Below, piece after piece: positions 1-6,983 of a stretch of DNA of 11,982 bases; the first letter of the stretch is position 1; the number at the start of each line of letters is the position of its first letter. Source of the DNA: QEXZ01 sp034660015 (lineage in GTDB: Archaea; Halobacteriota; Syntropharchaeia; Alkanophagales; Methanospirareceae); NCBI GenBank assembly GCA_034660015.1, contig JAYEII010000043.1, positions 1 through 11,982 on the forward strand, in the 5' to 3' direction. Under the pieces are notes generated by a model, which searched no databases, was not told the DNA's origin, and saw only the letters and a list, made by a program, of their open reading frames with translations. A program made the position numbers and the translations under genes.

Positions 1-18
1 GGTAAAAAAGGAAAAAAA

Positions 19-3000
19 ATGAAAAGCAAAAATAAAAAAGCGATAGGGATAATGCTTGCAGTGATAATGGCTGTTTCAGTGTTTACTGCTGTAATACCCA
101 GTATAGCATCAGAATCATCGAATACACCAGCAACTACGGAACAGACGGAAGAAATGGGAATAGAGGAACTTCAGCAACGGGTCTATGAGCAGGGTTATAA
201 CTATACAGTCGCTGAAAATCGGATTACATGTCTTTCATCCGAAGAAAGAAAGGCTCTCTGTGGTTATAAACACTTAAAGGCACCAACAGCGCCACTTCCA
301 GAAAATGTCGGATTCGTTTCGGACGTTCCCAAAGTAAAAACCGAAAAAATCGTGTCGCTGCCTTCGTCTTATGACGCGATGACACTTGGATATGTAACTC
401 CGGTTAAGAATCAGATATGTGGTGCCTGCTGGCTGCACGGGGCAATCGCGGATTTTGAGTCGGACGTTCTAATAAACGAGAGCCAGTACTCCAATTTGAC
501 GCTTGATTTCTCAGAACAGGAAGTTGGAGACTGCAACATCTGGGCGAGTGTAGGTGGACACAATTTCTGTGAAGGCGGAAATGCGCTTATGACTACCAAC
601 TACTTTACTAAATATGGTGCGGCATGTGAGGCATGCAATCCATACGAAGCGGCACCGCAAACATGTCAAGATTGCCCTATTCTTAGAAACGTGGATAACT
701 GGAGGATTATCACTGGTGAGGATGGAGAAAGTCAAATAAGCACTATTAAAGATGCGATACTGACATACGGACCGGTATACTCAACTATCTATGCAAGCGA
801 TTCAGGATTCTCAGCTTATGACGGAGGAGTTTACGAATATTGGGAATCGGAGGAGACGAATCATGCGATAGAGATTATTGGATGGGATGACTCATTAGAG
901 GCATGGTTGATAAAGAACAGTTGGGGAACAGATTGGGGGCGTAATTCAACGTATCCCGGATGTGGATGGGTTGCTTATGGTGCGGCAAACCTTGGAGATT
1001 CTACGAGTGCGATCTCAGGTTACAAGAATCCAGGCGACATAATATTCTATCACGACGAATGCGGATGGATGGGGTCTTGTGTAGGTTGTGGTACGCCAAC
1101 AGCCTACGGAGCAGTTCGTTTTATACCCTCACAGGACTCGACTTTAACCGCAGTTGACTTCTGGGCAGTAGATACCAACATGGCATACGAGATTAAAATA
1201 TTCGACACTTTAAACACCGTAGGCAGCGAATACACTTTTAGCAACCAGCTTGGAACCACTCAAACCGGAACCATAAATGTGCTTGGCTATTATTCTATAC
1301 CACTGAACACGCCAGTGCAATTGGTAAGTGGAGATGATTTCATTGTTCAGATCAAATTAACGACTACTGGATGGGAGTATCCAATACCAAATGACTATTG
1401 TGATGCACCCTGGCTGAACTGGGCGGCAATAACCACATCCTCCAGAGAGAGCTATGCGAGTTGTGATGGGTCACAATTTGAGAAATATGGTGAAGATGGC
1501 AGAGACATAGGAATAAGGGCGAGAGCGGAAGTGGAAGTTGCACAACCAGATATCTGGGTTAGCCCGACTGAATTCAATGTAACATTGTCACAGAATATGG
1601 TATCGAATGAAACACTAATAATTGGGAATAACGGGAATGGGGCGTTAACGTACAGCATAACCGACAGCGAATCAACAAATAATCCATTATCTTCTGAATG
1701 CCTTTCATTGAAAAAGAAATATGCGAATATACAAAACCCAGGTCCAGATCTTGTCTTAACCAGAGCGGATTATGACATGAGCATTGCCGTTGCGGATTAC
1801 TATGAGTACGGCAGATACACAGAAGCAACCGCGGATGAAAAATTGTTGCTCTATGGTTATCCCTATGCATGGAGTTCGTATGCCACGATTCGACTGGATG
1901 GAACCGATTATTATCAAGATAGCACAATGGATACTTATGTAACGCAGACACCAACGATAATTGGAGACAGTATAAAAACAACATGGATGCTTCCAAATAG
2001 CATGGATGTTTCAGAAACCCTGACACTGATGCCAAACACAACGAAGTACCATTTTACTGTTAAAAACAACGATATGACGAGTCATAGCATCAAGATACGT
2101 TATCTTTTTGATACACTGCTTGCATACAATGATGGAGCTCCATTCATCGTTCCCGGAGTTGGCGAGGTTACGACGGAACAAGAATACATAAATCCAGTCT
2201 TTAATTATTGGAAAGCCACCGACGATCTTGTTAATCCAACACTGACTTCAAATTGTACATTTGTTCCGGGAAACAAGCCATATAAGGTGCAATTTGCATA
2301 CTGGGGGGATATATATGACTACCCATTTGATTATGCAATAACATCTGGGCAATCGATAACTTCTGACACCGCAGTTGGAATGTACTGGAACCTCGGTACA
2401 TTATCACCCGGTGAGACAAAAGATGTAATCGTGTATTATGGGATTGCAGGTGCAATACTGGAAGCTCCAGAGATAGCGATAACCAGCTTGCTAACAGACC
2501 ATGATAGCTATTCGCCAGATCAGAATGTGCGTGTGTACGTTGATGTGGGTAATGGAGGGGATGCGACATTAACCAACGGTCGGGTTGCAGTTACGATAAA
2601 CAATCCAAGTGACATAACGATATTTGAGGATACTTCCAGCGCTACCATTAATCCAAATGCGGTCGTTAGTACAAACTTCACATACGAGTTATCTGTGGAT
2701 GCCACGGCTGGAACTTATACGGTGACCGCGGAGGTATATGATTCAGGAATGAACCTGCTTGATAGCAAAACAACAAACTTTGAGGTCGTTAGTGGAGTAG
2801 ATTGGCTCTCCGAATCCCCAACAAGCGGCACCGTAAACCCAAGCAACCAAACAGACATTACAGTTACAATAAACACAACGGGTCTTAGTGTCGGTGAATA
2901 TTATGCAAACATTACAATTGCGAATAATGATCCCGATGAAAATCCGGTGATAGTGCCGGTGCATTTGACGGTTGAATCACCTGGTGAAGTCTTCGACACC

Positions 3001-3384
3001 GGCTCAGGCACTTATCCGAGCATCTCAGGAACGCACACGGGCACAATCGAACCGTCATGTAATGTCAATGTCTCTAAGATGTACACATATCCCTGTGTGG
3101 GAACAGGCGGTCACACCGAATACGTCAGAATCTATGGAGATGTAGTGGATGAAAACAAGACATGGAGCGGTTACACAGGAGACTATCACAACATAACCTT
3201 TGATTCATCATTTATGTTAGAAGCAGGAAAAACATACAACTACGAAATAAGAACAGGCTCTTATCCGCAGATAATACACGAAAGCAGTAAAGAAGTAACA
3301 GGGGGAACAATTTATTGCACACAGTTCACCGACGCGAACGGAAAAACATACACGGATTGGATACCAGCGATAAGGTTGGAATAA
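19..3384 (+). CDS. Secreted multidomain C1A (papain-family) cysteine protease
   Basis: This 1121-residue protein has a basic N-terminus and hydrophobic core (residues 1-31) that read as a Sec signal peptide, then a short putative propeptide (about 32-112). A papain-type domain follows (about 113-334). The catalytic Cys is C137 in NQICGACW, with Q132 as likely oxyanion Gln, His H282 in NHAIEIIGWDDS and Asn N300 in IKNSWGTDWG. Residues about 335-508 resemble the lectin-like domain that follows archaeal C1 peptidases. The rest appears to be beta-sandwich modules: about 510-560, a larger unrecognised one (about 574-812), a CARDB-like one (about 815-925), a BACON-like one (about 926-986) and a C-terminal module (about 994-1121). 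No C-terminal membrane anchor is seen. It probably acts outside the cell on proteins or peptides; the substrate is unknown. A GGA lies 6 nt before the ATG, and the signal peptide supports this start. Oddity: Gln-to-Cys spacing is one residue shorter than in papain, and CWLHG replaces CWAF. Confidence 0.9.
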   Translation: MKSKNKKAIGIMLAVIMAVSVFTAVIPSIASESSNTPATTEQTEEMGIEELQQRVYEQGYNYTVAENRITCLSSEERKALCGYKHLKAPTAPLPENVGFVSDVPKVKTEKIVSLPSSYDAMTLGYVTPVKNQICGACWLHGAIADFESDVLINESQYSNLTLDFSEQEVGDCNIWASVGGHNFCEGGNALMTTNYFTKYGAACEACNPYEAAPQTCQDCPILRNVDNWRIITGEDGESQISTIKDAILTYGPVYSTIYASDSGFSAYDGGVYEYWESEETNHAIEIIGWDDSLEAWLIKNSWGTDWGRNSTYPGCGWVAYGAANLGDSTSAISGYKNPGDIIFYHDECGWMGSCVGCGTPTAYGAVRFIPSQDSTLTAVDFWAVDTNMAYEIKIFDTLNTVGSEYTFSNQLGTTQTGTINVLGYYSIPLNTPVQLVSGDDFIVQIKLTTTGWEYPIPNDYCDAPWLNWAAITTSSRESYASCDGSQFEKYGEDGRDIGIRARAEVEVAQPDIWVSPTEFNVTLSQNMVSNETLIIGNNGNGALTYSITDSESTNNPLSSECLSLKKKYANIQNPGPDLVLTRADYDMSIAVADYYEYGRYTEATADEKLLLYGYPYAWSSYATIRLDGTDYYQDSTMDTYVTQTPTIIGDSIKTTWMLPNSMDVSETLTLMPNTTKYHFTVKNNDMTSHSIKIRYLFDTLLAYNDGAPFIVPGVGEVTTEQEYINPVFNYWKATDDLVNPTLTSNCTFVPGNKPYKVQFAYWGDIYDYPFDYAITSGQSITSDTAVGMYWNLGTLSPGETKDVIVYYGIAGAILEAPEIAITSLLTDHDSYSPDQNVRVYVDVGNGGDATLTNGRVAVTINNPSDITIFEDTSSATINPNAVVSTNFTYELSVDATAGTYTVTAEVYDSGMNLLDSKTTNFEVVSGVDWLSESPTSGTVNPSNQTDITVTINTTGLSVGEYYANITIANNDPDENPVIVPVHLTVESPGEVFDTGSGTYPSISGTHTGTIEPSCNVNVSKMYTYPCVGTGGHTEYVRIYGDVVDENKTWSGYTGDYHNITFDSSFMLEAGKTYNYEIRTGSYPQIIHESSKEVTGGTIYCTQFTDANGKTYTDWIPAIRLE

Positions 3385-3388
3385 GATA

Positions 3389-3422
3389 GGGGGGGAGAGA
3401 TTTCCCCTTTTTTCTGTTTTTA
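3389..3422 (+). terminator. Hairpin plus T-run terminator of the protease gene
   Basis: Five nt after the protease stop, GGGGA (3392-3396) pairs with TCCCC (3403-3407) around a 6-nt loop. The extra upstream G residues could wobble-pair with the following T residues. A TTTTTT run and a second T-rich stretch (CTGTTTTT) follow at once. The T-rich tract on the + strand points to termination of the protease transcript and not of the convergent aminotransferase. Confidence 0.65.
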
Positions 3423-3456
3423 TGAATCCGCTTTAGAATACTTCTACTTCTTTGGT

Positions 3457-3468
3457 AAAGTTAACTTT
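3457..3468. repeat. 12-bp perfect palindrome AAAGTTAACTTT
   Basis: A perfect palindrome sits between the convergent protease and aminotransferase genes, 19 bp beyond the aminotransferase stop. It could help end the minus-strand transcript, but a simple A/T-rich palindrome of this length may be chance. Nothing else is seen in 3423-3486. Confidence 0.3.
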
Positions 3469-3486
3469 CTTTTCTGAAGAATGGTT

Positions 3487-4626
3487 TTAGAACATCTTCT
3501 CTATCCGTTCCATCCCCTCTAAAATATCCTCTATTGATGCCGCAAACGAAAACCTCACGTAATTCTTACCTGCAACGCCAAATGCCGAACCCGGTGTAAC
3601 CACGATATACGCCTCTTTTAGCAGTCGTTCCGTGAGTTCCATATCGTTTCCGTAATTTGACATGTTTACAAAGGCATAAAACGCGCCATCGGGGTTCAGG
3701 CATCGCAACCCTATCTCGTTTAGCCGCCTCACAACGACGTCGCGTCTCCTTTTGAACTGCTCCACCATTTCGTTCACGCAGTCCTGGGGACTGCTAAGTG
3801 CAGTCAACGCTGCTGATTGTGCAATAGACGGTGCACAGGATACCGAATGCTGCTGTATTTTTAGCATTCCCTCCAATATCTCCATGGTGGGTGCAACGGC
3901 ATATCCTATCCGCCAGCCGGTCATTGCATACGTCTTCGAGAAACCGTTTATGATTACCGTTCGAGCTTGCATACCGTCAAAAGAGGCGATGCTCACGTGT
4001 TTCCGACCGTAGATTATCTTCTCGTATATCTCGTCCGACAGCACAAGAAGGTCATGGTCAACGGCAAATTCCGCAATTTCCTTCTGCTCTGTCTCGCTGA
4101 GAACATACCCCGCGGGATTATTAGGGCTATTGATAACAATCAGTTTCGTGTTTTTCGATACTGCGGATTCAAGCGATGCGTAGTTTACTTCTTCTTCTAC
4201 TCGCTTCACCCATTTCGGGTTTCCACCTGCTAATTTCACTGCTGATTCAAACGTTACCCACGCAGGGTCAAGCAGAATCACCTCGTCACCATCGTCCAGC
4301 ACACACATCATCAACTCGTATATCGCCTGTTTCGCGCCCGGTGTTACTATCACATTCTCCGCAGATACGTCAACCTTGTTTTCTTCCCTTATCTTCTCCG
4401 CTATCGCCTCTCTTAACTCGTCGACGCCTGCACTGTTCACATAGTGCGTATATCCGAGGTCTAAAGCGCGTTTCGCTGCTTCGCAGATATGTCCCGGCGT
4501 TTTGAAGTCCGGCTCACCAAGCGAGAAGTTCAGGACGGATTTGCCCTCCGCCTGCAGCTTCTTCGCCAAAGACCCCATTTTCATGGTTGCTGATTCTTCT
4601 ATCCCGCTTAATCTTTTTGACACCAT
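3487..4626 (-). CDS. Class I/II pyridoxal-phosphate aminotransferase, aspartate aminotransferase-like
   Basis: A 379-residue fold-type I PLP aminotransferase, of normal length for the compact archaeal/bacterial AspC (I-gamma) group. The PLP Schiff-base lysine is K231 in GFSKTYAMTGWR. Other family residues are visible: NSPNNPAG with N170 contacting the cofactor, D198 and Y201 in LSDEIYEK, and R358 in YVRFSF, which should bind the substrate alpha-carboxylate. The likely reaction is transfer of an amino group between aspartate (or a related amino acid) and 2-oxoglutarate in the cytosol. Substrate cannot be fixed from sequence; aromatic amino acid or alanine transamination are alternatives. HisC is less likely given the general AspC-like motifs. 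The upstream SD-like GTGAG about 10 nt before ATG supports the start. It lies downstream of hisD on the same strand, but a 295-bp repeat-rich spacer with its own TATA-like box makes a separate transcript likely. Confidence 0.9.
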   Translation of the reverse strand: MVSKRLSGIEESATMKMGSLAKKLQAEGKSVLNFSLGEPDFKTPGHICEAAKRALDLGYTHYVNSAGVDELREAIAEKIREENKVDVSAENVIVTPGAKQAIYELMMCVLDDGDEVILLDPAWVTFESAVKLAGGNPKWVKRVEEEVNYASLESAVSKNTKLIVINSPNNPAGYVLSETEQKEIAEFAVDHDLLVLSDEIYEKIIYGRKHVSIASFDGMQARTVIINGFSKTYAMTGWRIGYAVAPTMEILEGMLKIQQHSVSCAPSIAQSAALTALSSPQDCVNEMVEQFKRRRDVVVRRLNEIGLRCLNPDGAFYAFVNMSNYGNDMELTERLLKEAYIVVTPGSAFGVAGKNYVRFSFAASIEDILEGMERIEKMF

Positions 4627-4678
4627 CTTATCTCATCTCACAACGTCAATCAACAGTTGCTCAATAAATAACCTTGTG

Positions 4679-4696
4679 GAATATATATAATATAGT
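4679..4696 (-). promoter_or_regulatory. TATA-box-like promoter for the aminotransferase gene
   Basis: The minus strand reads CTATATTATATATATTCC about 55-70 bp upstream of the aminotransferase ATG. With initiation about 25 bp downstream this gives a leader of roughly 30 nt that contains the SD-like GTGAG. The call rests on base composition and position only. Confidence 0.45.
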
Positions 4697-4698
4697 AT

Positions 4699-4909
4699 GT
4701 CATTCCGGAAAAAACCACAAGATTACACTGATTTACACAGACGCTACTGTCCTGATTAATTAGATTCAATTAATAACTTGTCAAAATTTAAACTACTTTA
4801 AATCTGTGTTAATCTGCGTTAATCCGTGTCAATAATTTATTTCCTATTTTCTCGTGTTAATCTTGTGAAATCTCGTGGTTTATTAATTGCAATTTGTTAG
4901 TGGAATGAC
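4699..4909. repeat. Imperfect inverted-repeat element built from dispersed repeat copies
   Basis: The element begins with GTCATTCC (4699-4706) and ends with its exact reverse complement GGAATGAC (4902-4909). Further in, AACCACAAGATTACAC on the left (4713-4728) is mirrored in broken form on the right, where AATCTTGTG lies at 4859-4867 and GTGGTT at 4875-4880. The right half also holds minus-strand copies of the repeat found at the window's right end. Both outer arms are flanked by TAT, which might be a target duplication but is too short and A/T-rich to prove one. It could be a small non-autonomous element (MITE-like) or a structured repeat. It carries no coding capacity I can see and fills most of the spacer between hisD and the aminotransferase gene. 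Confidence 0.5.
4801..4830 (-). repeat. Three 10-bp units of the CACAGATTAA-type dispersed repeat
   Basis: Three successive 10-bp units read AATCTGTGTT, AATCTGCGTT and AATCCGTGTC on the + strand. They match, in opposite orientation, the repeat at 11956-11982. Both copies also share an adjoining AAATTATT, which suggests a common family with defined edges and not just low complexity. Confidence 0.65.
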
Positions 4910-4921
4910 TATAAGTAGCGT

Positions 4922-6181
4922 TTAGAACCTCGCCTCTACCGACTGCGCATGCTTTTCCATACCTTCCGCTCTGGACATTTTCACCACTACGTCCTTTATT
5001 TTCGCTAATCCTTCCTTATCCAGCCACTGCACGGTCATACGACGCATGAAATGATGAACGTCAAGCCCGGAGAACGACTTTGCATAGCCCGCAGTCGGCA
5101 GCACGTGATTTGCCCCCGTAGCATAATCTCCCGCGGCAACCGGCGAATAATCGCCTACAAACACCGAACCCGCATTTTTTATTCGTTTCAGAACTTCCTT
5201 TGGCTCCCGCACCATTATCTCAAGGTGCTCGGGCGCATATTCGTTTGCGAATGCTATGCACTCGCCTATGCCATCTCCAAGTAGTATCCCGTTTTGCTCT
5301 CCCACCTCATCACCCGCTTCTGCCCTGATTTGCCGTTCTACTTCCGCGGCTATCCGCGCAGAATCGGTAAGAAGAACCGCTTTTGATTTCGCACCATGCT
5401 CCACCTGCGCGAGCATGTCAGCGGCAATGAAATGGGTATTCGCCGTTTCGTCCGCGATTATTATGATCTCCGAAGGCCCCGCGGGGAAGTCTATTTCCAC
5501 CCCTTGTGCTCGAGCAGCCATCTTCGCCGCTGTTACATACACGTTCCCGGGTCCCACTATTTTTTGTACCTTCGGAATCGTTTCAGTGCCAAAAGCGAGC
5601 GCAGCAATCGCCTGTGCACCACCCACTTTAAATATCCGCGTTGCTCCTGCGAGTTCTGCCGCGGCAACCAACGTAAGCGAGTCCACAGCCCCATCCTTCC
5701 CCGGCGGTGTGCACACCAGTATATCCTGCACTCCCGCTATCTTCGCGGGAATCACACACATCAAAGCGGTGCTGAAATACGACGCGGGAACATAAGCACC
5801 AACCACGTCAAGTGGAACATACGTATTGTCAATGAACATACCTTCAGTTCCACCTTTGTCTTCGCCCTTTTCCGTCTCTACTCGCCTCTTCTGGCGGTAA
5901 TGGAATTTTTTTATGGCTTCAGAGGCTTTCTCAATACTCCGCAGCATAGACTCATCCACGTTACGCTTAGCATCTTCGATTTCGCTCCGTCTCACTTCCA
6001 GGTCTTTTTGCCTCAGAAATTTTACACCATCAAATTTTTCGGTGTAGTCCAGCAGTGCCCCATCCCCTCTGCTCTTTACCTCCGCGATTATTTCATTCAC
6101 AAGGGGCATAACCGCCGTTAGATCAACCCCTCGGTCGAAAAAATCTTTAGTTTCATACACCTCTTTTAGCTTCTTCATCAT
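4922..6181 (-). CDS. hisD: Histidinol dehydrogenase
   Basis: A 419-residue protein that should catalyse the last two oxidations of histidine synthesis, L-histidinol to L-histidine with two NAD+, in the cytosol as a zinc-dependent dimer. Zinc ligands are all present: Q259 and H262 in LAQVEHG, D352 in AGDYATG and H411 near the C-terminus. The catalytic pair E318-H319 lies in YAPEHL. GGAQAIAALAFGTE (187-200), GPGNVYVTAAK and FPAGPSEIIIIAD are classic HisD blocks. Oddity: where E. coli HisD has VGLYIPGGSAPLFST, this protein has VGAYVPASYFST, three residues shorter and lacking the Gly-Gly. The gene stands alone, with no other his gene in the window. No clear SD precedes the ATG; the second codon is also ATG, so the start could be either. 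A divergent A/T-rich region separates it from rpl6. Confidence 0.93.
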   Translation of the reverse strand: MMKKLKEVYETKDFFDRGVDLTAVMPLVNEIIAEVKSRGDGALLDYTEKFDGVKFLRQKDLEVRRSEIEDAKRNVDESMLRSIEKASEAIKKFHYRQKRRVETEKGEDKGGTEGMFIDNTYVPLDVVGAYVPASYFSTALMCVIPAKIAGVQDILVCTPPGKDGAVDSLTLVAAAELAGATRIFKVGGAQAIAALAFGTETIPKVQKIVGPGNVYVTAAKMAARAQGVEIDFPAGPSEIIIIADETANTHFIAADMLAQVEHGAKSKAVLLTDSARIAAEVERQIRAEAGDEVGEQNGILLGDGIGECIAFANEYAPEHLEIMVREPKEVLKRIKNAGSVFVGDYSPVAAGDYATGANHVLPTAGYAKSFSGLDVHHFMRRMTVQWLDKEGLAKIKDVVVKMSRAEGMEKHAQSVEARF

Positions 6182-6194
6182 GCACTAAACTAAA

Positions 6195-6216
6195 TTTTCT
6201 TTTTGAAAAAAGAAAA
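6195..6216. promoter_or_regulatory. 22-bp A/T palindrome in the hisD/rpl6 divergent region
   Basis: TTTTCTTTTT (6195-6204) is followed by GA and then the exact reverse complement AAAAAGAAAA (6207-6216), 14 bp upstream of the hisD ATG. It could be a hairpin in the hisD leader or a dyad regulator site. As a near-homopolymer sequence it may also have arisen by chance in an A/T-rich spacer. Confidence 0.35.
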
Positions 6217-6235
6217 CCTGCGCTAAAAGAAAAAC

Positions 6236-6250
6236 ATAAATTTAAATACT
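6236..6250 (+). promoter_or_regulatory. TATA-box-like element before rpl6
   Basis: ATAAATTTAAATACT is centred about 28 bp before the rpl6 ATG. That is the distance expected when transcription begins at or next to the start codon. However, a good SD-like AAGGAGAAGG lies between (6253-6262), so a longer leader from another promoter is also possible. The core AAATTTAAA is nearly symmetric and might also serve hisD on the other strand, with a leader of about 35-40 nt. Confidence 0.45.
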
Positions 6251-6252
6251 CA

Positions 6253-6262
6253 AAGGAGAAGG
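6253..6262 (+). promoter_or_regulatory. Ribosome binding site of rpl6
   Basis: AAGGAGAAGG ends 9 nt before the ATG at 6272. It is the clearest SD-like match near the start of this gene and supports the chosen start. Confidence 0.55.
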
Positions 6263-6271
6263 TAATTAAAG

Positions 6272-6859
6272 ATGACCAAATCAATAGAGGAGGAAGCGGG
6301 CATTGACCTCGGGATTCCAATCCCCGAAAATGTAAACCTCACAATAAGCGGGAGACTGGTGAAGGTAGAGGGACCAAAAGGAGCGATAGAGCGAGAATTA
6401 TGGCAGCCCGGACTGCGTATACAAATAGAGAAGCGGGATAACGGCGACGAGGTTGTTATACGGGGCGATTCAGGAAGGAAAAAGAGAAGCGCAATGGCAG
6501 GAACTTACGCATCGCATCTCAAGAATATGATTACAGGTGTGGAAGAAGGATTTTTTTATAGGTTGAAGATTGTGCATGCTCATTTCCCCATGCAAATTGC
6601 GGTAGCAAAAGATGGTAACAGCGTATCAGTTTCAAATTTCCTGGGCGAGAAGAAGGCGAGAATCGCAAAAGTCGGAGAAGGTGTAAAGGTAGAAATAAAA
6701 GGCAAAGGAGAAGAGATAGTGGTTTCTGGAATAGACAAGGTATTGGTTGGACAAACCGCAGCGAATTTAGAACAAACGACAAGGATAAAGGGCTATGACC
6801 CAAAGGTCTTTCAAGATGGGATTTATCTCGTGGAGAAAGGCGTTGGCGCAGGTGTATGA
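6272..6859 (+). CDS. rpl6: 50S ribosomal protein L6 (uL6)
   Basis: A 195-residue uL6 of archaeal type. Both L6 repeats are visible: an N-terminal half with SGRLVKVEGPKG and the block AGTYASHLKNMITGVEEGFFYRLK (about 76-99), and a C-terminal half with VSNFLGEKKARIAK, VSGIDKVLVGQTAANLEQ and GYDPKVFQDGIYLVEKG, the typical archaeal ending. It binds 23S rRNA near the factor-binding region of the large subunit. The N-terminus (MTKSIEEEAGIDLGIPIPEN) is somewhat extended compared with the Methanocaldococcus protein as I recall it. Oddity: archaeal rpl6 normally lies inside the spc ribosomal protein cluster between S8 and L32e; here it is bounded by divergent hisD and, after a 124-bp spacer, atpD, with no other ribosomal gene in the window. 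Confidence 0.96.
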   Translation: MTKSIEEEAGIDLGIPIPENVNLTISGRLVKVEGPKGAIERELWQPGLRIQIEKRDNGDEVVIRGDSGRKKRSAMAGTYASHLKNMITGVEEGFFYRLKIVHAHFPMQIAVAKDGNSVSVSNFLGEKKARIAKVGEGVKVEIKGKGEEIVVSGIDKVLVGQTAANLEQTTRIKGYDPKVFQDGIYLVEKGVGAGV

Positions 6860-6860
6860 A

Positions 6861-6888
6861 AGGAAAGAAGTTCTTCCTAAATTAGGAA
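6861..6888 (+). repeat. Overlapping short inverted repeats after rpl6
   Basis: AGGAA (6861-6865) can pair with TTCCT (6874-6878), and the same TTCCTAA (6874-6880) is also mirrored by TTAGGAA (6882-6888) about a single A. A short T-rich stretch (ACTTTTAT) follows. The two pairings exclude each other. This may be a weak terminator for rpl6. Confidence 0.35.
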
Positions 6889-6900
6889 ACTTTTATCGTG

Positions 6901-6923
6901 TATCCTGTATCCTGCATCCTGCA
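6901..6923. repeat. 7-bp tandem repeat, three units
   Basis: TATCCTG, TATCCTG and CATCCTG follow one another directly, then a partial CA. The array lies in the rpl6-atpD spacer. It looks like a small variable repeat with no evident function. Confidence 0.7.
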
Positions 6924-6946
6924 CAAGCCAAAATCGGAAACCTTTT

Positions 6947-6958
6947 CTTTTATAATAC
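6947..6958 (+). promoter_or_regulatory. TATA-box-like promoter of atpD, probably leaderless
   Basis: CTTTTATAATAC is centred about 31 bp upstream of the atpD ATG, and no SD-like sequence precedes that ATG (TTAGAGACTGATT). This fits an archaeal promoter giving a leaderless or nearly leaderless transcript. Confidence 0.5.
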
Positions 6959-6983
6959 TTTCTTTTTAGTTTAGAGACTGATT

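Noticed and set aside
1574..2041. Long minus-strand open frame within the protease gene
   Set aside because: It lies wholly inside a strong secreted protease frame, and its translation has low-complexity, shadow-like composition with no motif.
4627..4921. CRISPR-like array suggested by recurring CACAGATTAA units
   Set aside because: The units are about 10 bp, directly adjacent and in both orientations, with no spacers of even length. This is a dispersed repeat and not a CRISPR array.
5396..6121. 241-codon plus-strand open frame opposite hisD
   Set aside because: It is antisense to a clear HisD with all catalytic residues and shows no domain signature of its own.
3487..6181. hisD plus aminotransferase as a histidine biosynthesis operon, with the aminotransferase as HisC
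   Set aside because: The aminotransferase looks AspC-like, and the genes are separated by a 295-bp repeat-rich spacer with a separate TATA-like box, so a shared operon is not supported.
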